From Corallococcus macrosporus DSM 14697 (GTDB taxonomy: Bacteria > Myxococcota > Myxococcia > Myxococcales > Myxococcaceae), in contig NZ_CP022203.1 of assembly GCF_002305895.1 (NCBI RefSeq), positions 8,466,001 through 8,530,000 of the forward strand: a DNA stretch of 64,000 nt. The letters run 5' to 3'. The first letter of the stretch is position 1. Every line of letters begins with the position of its first letter. A program made the translations under genes and the position numbers. Shown one piece after another: positions 8,498 through 16,180 of this stretch. The notes below the pieces were generated by a model. It saw nothing but the letters and a program-made list of their open reading frames with translations. It was not told the DNA's origin and searched no databases.

Positions 8498-9313
8498 ATG
8501 AGCCTGCATGCCCTGCAACAGCGCATCAAGGAAGAACTCCAGGAGCATCTGGCTGTCATTGCCAACGGCCGCCCCGCGGCGGAGCAGGGGCCCGTCTATG
8601 AGGAGGTGGAGCAGTGCTTCCAGGCGACGGCCTGCTGCGCCTTGCTCGTGGCCGCGGACAGGTCGAACTTCCAGAAGCACCTGTGCTGGGCTGCGCTGGC
8701 TCGAAGGGACTTCCTGCGTCGCAGCCAAGAAGAGGGGACTCCGAGCGACTTTCGCTGCGCCAGGAGCCGGAGCGAGGCCTTCTTCTGCGCGCTGGCCGCG
8801 GGCGACATCGCGCTCGCCATCGAGATCGGCGACCTGTCTCCCGCGACCTGGAGGCCGGATGGGGAGTACAAAGACGACTTCGCGTACCAGTACTTCCTCC
8901 ATCAGCACCTGAAGCGCGCGGAGCCAGGATATCGAGAGGCCGTTCTCCAGCAGCTTGAGGAAGCCGTCCCAGGAGCCGACCCCAGCCGCTTCGACGTGTG
9001 CCGTGCGCTGCACCAGGGAGCTCGAGAGGCGTTCGAGTCGGCCCTGGAGGCGCTCATCGACCGGCACAGCCTGGAAATGGACGGCTTGCGGCCACAATCA
9101 GGGGATGTCCCGACATTTGAACCACGAAGCCGCGTCTTCATTGAAGGGCTGGCACTGCTCCGCATCGCGAGCGAAATGGGACTTCACTCCGAAGCCCGCA
9201 CCTATCGGCTATGCCCATGGACGGTGCGCGAGGGCGCCTTGGAGACCAGACCGGACGACATCTTCGCGGAGATGGCGCACCTGAGTGGACGGCGCCGGTC
9301 CTCCGCCCGCTGA
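8498..9313 (+). CDS. All-helical Imm49-like protein, possible second immunity factor
   Basis: This 271-residue cytoplasmic protein starts at ATG 8498, with GGAG at 8484-8487. It is mostly alpha-helical with a central RSRSEAFFCALAAGDIALA segment and a later EGLALLRIASEMGL helix. The layout resembles immunity proteins grouped as Imm49 in polymorphic toxin loci, but I cannot confirm that by alignment. It lies 18 bases after the Imm11 gene in the same direction, so it is in the same operon as the nuclease. It could be a second immunity protein for a toxin no longer present, or an accessory of this effector. The coding call is strong; function is uncertain. Confidence 0.6.
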   Translation: MSLHALQQRIKEELQEHLAVIANGRPAAEQGPVYEEVEQCFQATACCALLVAADRSNFQKHLCWAALARRDFLRRSQEEGTPSDFRCARSRSEAFFCALAAGDIALAIEIGDLSPATWRPDGEYKDDFAYQYFLHQHLKRAEPGYREAVLQQLEEAVPGADPSRFDVCRALHQGAREAFESALEALIDRHSLEMDGLRPQSGDVPTFEPRSRVFIEGLALLRIASEMGLHSEARTYRLCPWTVREGALETRPDDIFAEMAHLSGRRRSSAR

Positions 9314-9328
9314 GGTACCTCTCCGGCC

Positions 9329-9913
9329 TCATCGTTGACCAGACTGCGCCAACTCCGTCACCAGGATATTGGTGGGGTCCGATGCTTCGAGTGCGTCTAC
9401 CATGCGTTCACTGATTACGTATCTCTGCGCGTCCCGCTCAATGCGGAAAAGGTCCGGCGCGTGCCTCAGTTTCCGTGGGTCCAGCACTCGCTCTTCAATC
9501 CGCACGATGTCCCGCCCCAGGTATTCAATCTGGCTCTCAGTGAAGTCCAAGCAGTCGACCGCGCCAACCGGGTTGACGAACCCATAGTCGCGAGAGTGAA
9601 TGCGGCCCTTGTGGTTATAGAGGGTAAAGGGCAGGTATTCGATCTCCACTCCCGGACAAAGCCGCGCAAATATTTCGCGAGTCTTCGCATCGACAAGCAG
9701 GAAGCGCTTGATGTTGCCAATCAGCGAGCCAGTAACGATGCCTGGATAAGCATCGCTCATTTGGAGCTTGGCATTCTCTGGGAAGAATGGGGCAGCTTTC
9801 TTACCCACGGACAGGTAATAGCTCTCCAGCCCCATGCCTTCCGGCTCACTGTCGATCAGGCAGAGCGAACTGTCGTTGATGTCACCCAAGGTCTCGATCA
9901 AGAAGTAGTTCAT
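9329..9913 (-). CDS. Imm11 (DUF1629)-type immunity protein, orphan on opposite strand
   Basis: The predicted protein has 194 residues with AGGAGA about 10 bases before the ATG. Imm11 features are: MNYFLIETLGD at the N terminus, a central IEYLPFTLYNHKGR, VNPVGAVDCLDF (same place as NPFKVVDCID in the 7898 gene), and DPRKLRHAPDLFRIERDAQRY followed by an ISERMVDALEA helix. No toxin gene is next to it: its downstream neighbour on the other strand ends only 15 bases away and upstream lies the CinA gene. Its AT-rich composition relative to the flanks argues for acquisition together with the effector island. It may be a spare immunity gene against toxins of competitors. Confidence 0.8.
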   Translation of the reverse strand: MNYFLIETLGDINDSSLCLIDSEPEGMGLESYYLSVGKKAAPFFPENAKLQMSDAYPGIVTGSLIGNIKRFLLVDAKTREIFARLCPGVEIEYLPFTLYNHKGRIHSRDYGFVNPVGAVDCLDFTESQIEYLGRDIVRIEERVLDPRKLRHAPDLFRIERDAQRYVISERMVDALEASDPTNILVTELAQSGQR

Positions 9914-9964
9914 GGGGAACGGTTCTCCTATGGAACCTCGTGGGTATTCATGTTGAGGGTGCCG

Positions 9965-10459
9965 TCAAGCCACCTCCAGCCGCTCCACCAGCAGCGCCAG
10001 CACCCGGCCCACGATGGCGCGCCGGACCTCGCTCCTGTCCCCGGTGAAGACATGCCGCTCCACCGTGGCCTCTCCACCCCGGCGGAGCACCGCGAGGTAG
10101 GCCAGCCCCACGGGCTTCTGCGGCGTGCCGCCTCCGGGCCCCGCGATGCCCGTCTCCACCAGCACCCAGTCCGCCGTGGAGCGCGCCAGCGCGCCATGGG
10201 CCATGGCCTCCACCGCCTCCGCGCTGACCGAGCCGTGCGCCTGCAACGACGCCAGCGGGACACCGAGCTGCTCCACCTTGGACTCGTATGAGTAGGGGAT
10301 GAAGCCACGCTCGACGACGGCGGAAGCGCCTGGGACCTCCGTCAACGTCGCGCCCAGCAGACCGCCCGTGCAGGCCTCCACCAGCGCCAGGCGAACGCCC
10401 GCGGCGCGACAACGCTCCAGCGCCTGCCGCGCCAGGTCCTCCAGGGATGCTTCCTTCAT
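9965..10459 (-). CDS. pncC: CinA C-terminal family nicotinamide-nucleotide amidohydrolase
   Basis: A protein of 164 residues starting at ATG 10459 (MKEASLEDLARQ), the normal length for a stand-alone CinA C-terminal domain; upstream in-frame sequence lacks family similarity. Diagnostic motifs are VEACTGGLLGATLTEVPGAS near the N terminus, with the catalytic-region Ser/Thr turn, then GFIPYSYESK, and GIAGPGGGTPQKPVGLAY in the second half. The family deamidates NMN to nicotinic acid mononucleotide, recycling pyridine nucleotide in the cytoplasm. A nicotinate phosphoribosyltransferase is encoded 33 kb away in this window, but there is no operon link. The gene stands alone, divergent from the PBP gene. 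Confidence 0.88.
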   Translation of the reverse strand: MKEASLEDLARQALERCRAAGVRLALVEACTGGLLGATLTEVPGASAVVERGFIPYSYESKVEQLGVPLASLQAHGSVSAEAVEAMAHGALARSTADWVLVETGIAGPGGGTPQKPVGLAYLAVLRRGGEATVERHVFTGDRSEVRRAIVGRVLALLVERLEVA

Positions 10460-10739
10460 GAACCCCACTCCATCGCATCCGTGGCGGACCTGCACGCCCC
10501 AGGACGGCTGCGCCATGCGTTCCCGGCACGTCCTTCACGCGGGGCGCCGCACCGCGTCCGCCCCCACCGGTGACAGCTCCACCGTAGCAGTCGAACGAGG
10601 CCCCCCGTGGGCGCTCCAGGGACGGGGACACCGTCCACGGCCGCGCAGTCCGTTGACCTCCACACCCTGGCCATACTCCCGGTGCCCTCGGCGGCGGATT
10701 CCTTGACCCATCCACGCTCGTGCGCGACAGAGTGCCGCC

Positions 10740-12638
10740 GTGTCCCGGCGAGCGTGGAAGGTTGGAGTCCTGGCCCTGGTGGCCGCGTTCCTGACGGCCT
10801 GTGCGTCCAGACAGACGCCGACGGTCCCCGACAAGGTCGCGAGCCCGGAGGCCGCGGGCCCGGTCGCCGACGGCCCGGTCGCCGAGGCCGAGGCCTATCT
10901 ACACGCCTGGGCCGCGGGGGACTTCGCCGCCATGCGGCGCGCCGCCCTCAACCCGCCCGCGCACTTCGAGGCGATGCACCGGCAGTTCCGCGACGGGCTG
11001 CGCATCGCCTCCTCCCAGTTCGAGCTCGGCCCCTTCCAGCGCGATGGCGACGCCACCGTGGCCACCTACCGCGCCGCGCATCTGCTGCGAGGGCTCGGGG
11101 AATGGGAGGTGGAGGGGACGCTGCGCTTCGTCCGCCACCAGGGCCCCTGGCGCCTCCAGTGGACCCCCGCCGTCCTCCACCCCGAGGCCCGCGACGGGGA
11201 CCGGTTCTCCCGCACCCGCACGGCCCCCCAGCGCGCGGACATCCTCGACGCGCGCGGGGCGCTGCTCACCCCACAAGGCGAGGTCATCACCATCGGCGTC
11301 GACCCCTCCCGCGTGCGGAACATGGCGGACGTGGCGGCGGCGCTCCAGTTCCAGACCGGTGTGAGCACCGCGCGGTTCGACGCGGCGATGCGCGCGCCGG
11401 GCGCGGCGACGAGCCGCTTCGTGCCCATCGTCGACCTGCCCCCCGAGCACTACCAGCAGGTGCGCCCCGCGCTGGCCCCCGTGCCCGGCATCTTCTTCCG
11501 CCGCAAGAGCGCGCGGACCTCGGCCGACGGCTTCGCGTCCCACACCCTGGGCCGCGTGGGCGAGGTGACGGCGGAGCTGCTTCCCCAAATGGGCCCCACC
11601 TACCTGCCGGGCGACCTCGTGGGCCTCTCCGGCCTGGAGCGGGCCTACGAGGTCCAGCTCGCGGGGAGCCCCTCCGGCGACGTCCTGCTCATGCGCGCAT
11701 GGGGCGAGACACAGGTCCTCTTCCACTTCGAGGGCGAGCCCGGCGCGCCCCTGTCCACCACGCTGCGCCGCGAGGTCCAGGCCGCCGCGGAGGCCGCGCT
11801 CGAAGGCGTGACCCACCCCGCCGCCCTCGTCGCCGTGGACAGCGCCACGGGCGCCATCCTCGCCGTCGCCAGCCGGCCGCTCTCCCAGCCGCTGCACCGC
11901 GCCCTCACGGGCCGCTATCCGCCTGGGTCCACCTTCAAGGTCGTCACCACGGAGGCGCTGCTCGCCCAGGGCATGCGCGTGGACTCCCCTGTCGCCTGCC
12001 CTCCCACGGCGATGGTGCGCAGCAAGTCCTTCCGGAACTTCGAAGGTGAATCCCTGGGAGACACCACGCTGCGGCAGGTGTTCGCCCACTCGTGCAACAC
12101 CGCGTTCGTGACGCTCGCGACGGGGCTTGGCGGTGACGCCCTGAGCGCCGCGGCCCGGCGCTTCGGCTTCGATGTGCCCTACGCCCCCGGGCTCACCTCC
12201 GCGGGCGCGTCGTTCCCCGCGCCCGCCGATGCCATCGAGCTGGCGGCCGCCGCCATCGGACAGGGGCGCGTGCTCGCCACGCCCCTGCACATGGCCTCGG
12301 TCGCCGCGGCGGCGGAGACCGGAGAATGGCGCGCCCCCTTTCTCGTGGAGGGGCTCGACGGCGGACCGAGCAGCCCGCTCTCGGACGGCGTCCGGGCGCC
12401 GCTCACCACGCTGATGCGCGCCGTCGTCACGGAAGGCTCCGGCAAGGCAGGCCGGAGTGTGCCTGGGCTCGCCGGCAAGACGGGCACCGCCGAGTTCGGC
12501 ACCGTGGCGCCCCTGCCCACCCACGCGTGGTTCATCGGGTTCCGCAAGGGCGTGGGCTTCGCCGTCCTGGTGGAAGGCGGCGGCGTGGGCGGGCGGGTCG
12601 CCGCGCCCATCGCCGCGAAGTTCGCTGGCGCGCTGTAA
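10740..12638 (+). CDS. Lipoprotein penicillin-binding protein transpeptidase with MecA-N-like domain
   Basis: The predicted protein has 632 residues from GTG 10740. The N terminus is a lipoprotein signal ending in the lipobox LTAC, so the protein is expected to be anchored in the membrane facing the periplasm. Residues about 45-150 resemble the NTF2-like MecA_N domain (HAWAAGDFAAMRRAALN), and the middle part resembles the PBP dimerisation domain. The transpeptidase motifs are complete: SxxK as STFK (Ser397, Lys400), SxN as SCN in FAHSCNTAF, and KTG as GKTGTAE (Lys580). It should cross-link peptidoglycan and be acylated by beta-lactams. It is monocistronic between the pncC gene and the convergent GH15-like gene. 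Confidence 0.9.
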   Translation: MSRRAWKVGVLALVAAFLTACASRQTPTVPDKVASPEAAGPVADGPVAEAEAYLHAWAAGDFAAMRRAALNPPAHFEAMHRQFRDGLRIASSQFELGPFQRDGDATVATYRAAHLLRGLGEWEVEGTLRFVRHQGPWRLQWTPAVLHPEARDGDRFSRTRTAPQRADILDARGALLTPQGEVITIGVDPSRVRNMADVAAALQFQTGVSTARFDAAMRAPGAATSRFVPIVDLPPEHYQQVRPALAPVPGIFFRRKSARTSADGFASHTLGRVGEVTAELLPQMGPTYLPGDLVGLSGLERAYEVQLAGSPSGDVLLMRAWGETQVLFHFEGEPGAPLSTTLRREVQAAAEAALEGVTHPAALVAVDSATGAILAVASRPLSQPLHRALTGRYPPGSTFKVVTTEALLAQGMRVDSPVACPPTAMVRSKSFRNFEGESLGDTTLRQVFAHSCNTAFVTLATGLGGDALSAAARRFGFDVPYAPGLTSAGASFPAPADAIELAAAAIGQGRVLATPLHMASVAAAAETGEWRAPFLVEGLDGGPSSPLSDGVRAPLTTLMRAVVTEGSGKAGRSVPGLAGKTGTAEFGTVAPLPTHAWFIGFRKGVGFAVLVEGGGVGGRVAAPIAAKFAGAL

Positions 12639-12694
12639 CGCGCGCGAGCGTGCGCATCCGCGTCATACGCCACCCACCTTCGTGGCTCCGCTCG

Positions 12695-12896
12695 GCGCAG
12701 CGCCACGACCAGCCCCGCCAAGGCCACGGTGCGCGGCCGCCCACCCGTCGCGCGCCGCCCGACGCTCAGGCCCCGCGGCGGCGCAGCGCCATGGCCAGCC
12801 CCGCGAAGGCCACGGTGCGCGGCCGCCCACCCGTCGCGCGCCGCGCGCCGCTCACGCCCCGCGGCGGCGCAGCGCCACGACCAGCCCCGCGAAGGC
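12695..12896. repeat. 86-bp tandem repeat over the 3' end of the MYXO-CTERM gene (about 2.35 copies)
   Basis: Copy A is 12695-12780, copy B 12781-12866 and partial copy C 12867-12896. Each begins GCGCAGCGCC and runs through a shared GGCCACGGTGCGCGGCCGCC block; A and B differ only slightly. Copy C lies inside the coding sequence and encodes the end of the MYXO-CTERM tail (FAGLVVALRRRGA), including the twin-Arg end. Copies A and B lie after the stop codon (12852-12854) and carry out-of-frame duplicates of that tail. The period is not a multiple of three. Confidence 0.85.
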
Positions 12897-15431
12897 AACC
12901 ACCAGCCACAGCGCCACCGCGCCCGGCCCCGTCGCGCTGCAGCCACCCCCGCCGCCGCCCACGTCTCCACCGTTGCCCGGCGGCGTGCCCGCGTCCGGCG
13001 TGCCCGTGCCCGCGTCGGGCTGCTGCGTGCCCGCGTCCGGCGTGCCCGTGCCCGCGTCGGGCTGCTTCGTCAGCGTGCGCTCGTCGAAGTACGCGCCACA
13101 CGCCGGGTCATTCCCCCCGGCCGCGCGGTGCTCCAGCGCCAGCGCGTAGGCGCCCGCGCCAAAGCCCGCCATGGGCGTGTTGTACTTGTAGGTGCCGTTC
13201 ACCTCGTCATACGTCTCCGCCACGGCCAGGTAGTTCATCAGCGACTGGTCCGTCACCCACTTCAGCACGCGGTCCGCGCGCGCCACGTCACCGCCCATGC
13301 GCCTGGCCACCGCGCCGCGCAGGCTGACGATGACCCACTCCGCGCTGTCGTACTCACCGCCCCAGGGGCTCAGGTCCGTGCCACCCGGGTGGTCATACCG
13401 GTCATCGTTGCGCTGCCAGCCCGCCCCCGCCGGCGAGGACAGGCGCAGGTCGAGTCCGCGGTAGGTCTCCCGCGCGATCTTCCCCGCCGGGTCGAACAGC
13501 TCGAAGGCGAACGCGTCGAACACCGCCGCGTCCCAGTAGCCGCGGCCCGTCTTCAGCTCCTCCAGGTTGGAGGCCAGCGCGAAGTTGCTGTCCGTCAGCG
13601 TCTCCGCCATCGCCCGGCGCAGGGACTCGCCCGCCTGGCGGTAGCGCTGCGCGCGCTCCGTGTCCCCCACCCGCTGCGCCAGCTCCGCCGCGTCACACAG
13701 GCCGCGCGCCGCCGTCAGGCTGGTGTACGTCCAGGAGCGCTGCCGCCCGTTCCAGTGCGTCTCCCAGATGGACGAGTCCGGCCGGATGAGCCCCGTCACC
13801 GGGTCGATGAGCGCCACCAGCGCGTCCCCCACCTTCGTGGACACCGTGGGCCACGTCTCGTCCACCAGCGTGGTGTCTCCCGTCGCCCGCTCGTAGTGCC
13901 GCAGCGCCCAGAGGAAGAGCCCGAAGCCGTCGAACTCGATGTTCGGCCCCGCCTCGTTGAAGTCCGTCTCCTCCACGCCGAAGCCGTGGTAGCGCGTGAG
14001 GGTGATGATGTACGGCGGCATCGAGTACGGCTCCAGCTCCCGCCAGTGCTGGAATCGGCCGCTGTCCGCGTTGAGGTAGTAGGATAGCGCGTCGCGCGCG
14101 TCGCGCTGCATGCCCAGCGTGGCCATGGCCGCCACCGAGTAGGCGCCGTCCCGAATCCAGGCATACGTCCACTGCCCGGGCGGGAGGCTCGCCAGCACCG
14201 CGCCGTAGCCCGCGTGACGCACCATGCCCGGCAGCGCCGCCGGCGAGCCATCCGGCGCCTTGAAGCGCGTGCGGCGCGGCTCACCATCCCGCGACAGCGA
14301 CTCCCGCAGGTACACGTCGCGCGAGCGCACCTGCGCCATGTGCAGCACCACCGCCGAGTGCCGCAGCAGGGACTCCTCGTCCGCGGACATGCCCGCCGGC
14401 GCCTTCACCGTGTCCGTCTGGAACGCCGCCCACCGCGCCACCTCCGCGTCCACCAGCGCCTGGGCGCTGGACGTGCCCGCGTAGTCCGCCAGCCACTGCC
14501 GCACGGTGGCCCCGGCCTCGGGGTCGCCGTGGTGCGCGAAGGCCACGCCCACCCACCGCTCCGCGCCCGCCGGGAGGTCCCCCAGGTTGAACTGGTACGC
14601 CGTCGCCCAGCCCGTCCCCACAGACGGCTGCGCCGTGAAGTCCCGCAGGTCCTGCCCACCGCCGTTGTTCACCACGGTGTAGGCGTTCTGCGCGCCCGTC
14701 GCGCTGGACAGCCACGCCGACCTGCGCGCCACCGTGCCCAGCGGCCGCGCCACCACCACGCCCGCGAAGCCCTTCTCCACGAAGTCGTCGCCGCTCAACG
14801 ACACCGTCTCGCCGTTCTCATCCAGGTCCGCCATCACGCCCGGCCGGCCGAAGCCCAGGTGGAAGTTGTGGAGCGAGAAGGCGCTCACGCCGGTGACGGG
14901 CGCCGTGCCGGTGTTGCGCACCCGCAGCGCCATGACGAAGGACGCGTGGGGCAGGCCCTGCGGCGCGAAGACGAACGTCGTCGCCTCCAGCGCCCCCACC
15001 CGCTGCACCAGCGTCCCCAGCCCCGTGCCCCCCGTCTTCTCCGCCGCCCACGCCGCGTAGCCGCTGGCGTCCCGGTCCGCCTCCAGCGTGCTGAGCCAGC
15101 GCTGCGTGCCCCCGGAGCGCAGGCCGAAGAACGCGTCGTAGAGCACGTCGCGGGCGTGAATCACCTTCGGGTGGCCGTGCTCGAAGACGTCATTGCCCGC
15201 CGCGTCGATGACGGGCTCCTCGGTGGCGAACAGGTGCTCGCGGAAGTGCGTCACCTTGCGCTGCTCCACGTCGAGCATCACCGCGCCATGCCCGTTGGAC
15301 GAAGGCAGGCGCAGGAAGGAGCGTTGGATGGGGACCTCCGCGCGGGCGCTGGCGCCCACGGTGCACAGCAGCGCGAGCAGCCACGCGGGCCGCTGGCCGA
15401 GTCGGTGAGACAGGCGGGGGGTGGGAATCAT
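12852..15431 (-). CDS. GH15-like (glucoamylase-type) exported protein with MYXO-CTERM sorting tail
   Basis: The predicted protein has 859 residues from ATG 15431 (MIPTPRLSHRLGQ) with a signal peptide ending near ASARAEVP. The body matches glucan-hydrolase proteins of the GH15 (alpha/alpha)6 type: an N-terminal beta-rich domain, then QWTYAWIRDGAYSVAAM, NIEFDGFGLFLWALRHY and SSIWETHWNGRQRSWTYTS, which is the usual order of substrate-binding and acid-residue motifs. Substrate is unproven. The C terminus is a low-complexity linker of PDAGTGTP units, a Gly run, a conserved GC pair, one hydrophobic helix and RRR, typical of MYXO-CTERM proteins that are sorted to the cell surface. The stop lies within an 86-bp tandem repeat. 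The gene converges on the PBP gene. Confidence 0.85.
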   Translation of the reverse strand: MIPTPRLSHRLGQRPAWLLALLCTVGASARAEVPIQRSFLRLPSSNGHGAVMLDVEQRKVTHFREHLFATEEPVIDAAGNDVFEHGHPKVIHARDVLYDAFFGLRSGGTQRWLSTLEADRDASGYAAWAAEKTGGTGLGTLVQRVGALEATTFVFAPQGLPHASFVMALRVRNTGTAPVTGVSAFSLHNFHLGFGRPGVMADLDENGETVSLSGDDFVEKGFAGVVVARPLGTVARRSAWLSSATGAQNAYTVVNNGGGQDLRDFTAQPSVGTGWATAYQFNLGDLPAGAERWVGVAFAHHGDPEAGATVRQWLADYAGTSSAQALVDAEVARWAAFQTDTVKAPAGMSADEESLLRHSAVVLHMAQVRSRDVYLRESLSRDGEPRRTRFKAPDGSPAALPGMVRHAGYGAVLASLPPGQWTYAWIRDGAYSVAAMATLGMQRDARDALSYYLNADSGRFQHWRELEPYSMPPYIITLTRYHGFGVEETDFNEAGPNIEFDGFGLFLWALRHYERATGDTTLVDETWPTVSTKVGDALVALIDPVTGLIRPDSSIWETHWNGRQRSWTYTSLTAARGLCDAAELAQRVGDTERAQRYRQAGESLRRAMAETLTDSNFALASNLEELKTGRGYWDAAVFDAFAFELFDPAGKIARETYRGLDLRLSSPAGAGWQRNDDRYDHPGGTDLSPWGGEYDSAEWVIVSLRGAVARRMGGDVARADRVLKWVTDQSLMNYLAVAETYDEVNGTYKYNTPMAGFGAGAYALALEHRAAGGNDPACGAYFDERTLTKQPDAGTGTPDAGTQQPDAGTGTPDAGTPPGNGGDVGGGGGGCSATGPGAVALWLVVAFAGLVVALRRRGA
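12985..13068. repeat. Two perfect-type 42-bp direct repeats coding for the PDAGT linker
   Basis: Units 12985-13026 and 13027-13068 each encode 14 residues (PDAGTGTPDAGTQQ type) in the spacer before the MYXO-CTERM tail. The period is a multiple of three and keeps the frame. This is coding repetition, not a CRISPR. Confidence 0.85.
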
Positions 15432-15649
15432 GCGGCGGATTCTGGGGCCCTTCCCGCCCCAGGCCAACGGGTGTGAAACCACCTCTCTTGCCGACCTTCC
15501 TGGAAAAGGCTGTTTCAACTCGCGTTTCAGGCCGGACTCTGGCGCCTCCGCGCAACCGCCTGTCGCCACCCGTCTCCCAAGAAATGGGACTCATCACGTC
15601 CTGACTGGTGACGCGGCACCGGACCACCCATCGCCGCGCAGGGGACCAC

Positions 15650-16177
15650 ATGACTTCGCTCGCCCGGCCCGCGAGGCTGACCTGGAAGAGCTCCGGAACC
15701 TTCCTCCGCATCCTCCTGACGCAAGTGCTCTACGTGGCCCCGCTCTTCTGGTTCATGGAGCTGGCGCAGAACGTGGCGTGGCGGTGGATGAACGGGGACT
15801 GGGGCTGGGTGTTCCCCAGGTCGCCGTACCACTGGTTCTCCTTCGGGAGCCTCATCCTGTGGGCCGGCTGCGTGGCGCTGCTGTGGGGCCTGCACTACTT
15901 CTGGTTCTACCCGCGCAAGGTGAAGGTGTGGCCGCGCCTGGCCATTGGCGCCGCGGTGTGCTGGGTGGGGGAGTGGGTGGGCGGCTACGTCGCGGCCAAC
16001 GTCTTCGACCACCCGCTCCAGGTGTGGCCCGGCTCACCGCTCGTCTACGTCCACTACAGCGCCCTCTTCTTCTGGGTGAGCAACTGCATCGTCTACCACC
16101 TGCTCACCATCGACGTGGTGGACCTCACGCCGGAGTACGACGCGCCTCCGGCCACGCCCCACGCGCAGGTGGCCTGA
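15650..16177 (+). CDS. Hypothetical four-helix membrane protein
   Basis: A protein of 175 residues from ATG 15650 with AGGGGA (15639-15644) ahead of it. There are about four hydrophobic segments, including LLTQVLYVAPLFWFMELAQNV, FGSLILWAGCVALLWGLHYFWF, LAIGAAVCWVGEWVGGYVAA and ALFFWVSNCIVYHLLTIDVV, with many Trp and Tyr residues. I do not recognise a named family and see no catalytic motif. It ends 3 bases before the stop of the convergent histidine kinase gene, leaving no room for a separate terminator. Coding status is supported by codon bias and the ribosome binding site. Confidence 0.7.
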   Translation: MTSLARPARLTWKSSGTFLRILLTQVLYVAPLFWFMELAQNVAWRWMNGDWGWVFPRSPYHWFSFGSLILWAGCVALLWGLHYFWFYPRKVKVWPRLAIGAAVCWVGEWVGGYVAANVFDHPLQVWPGSPLVYVHYSALFFWVSNCIVYHLLTIDVVDLTPEYDAPPATPHAQVA

Positions 16178-16180
16178 GCC

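Noticed and set aside
12985-13068. Possible CRISPR-like repeat
   Set aside because: The units are contiguous, in frame, coding and without spacers.
12852-15569. Long start for the GH15-like gene at 15569
   Set aside because: The extra 46 residues precede a clear signal peptide that begins at 15431.
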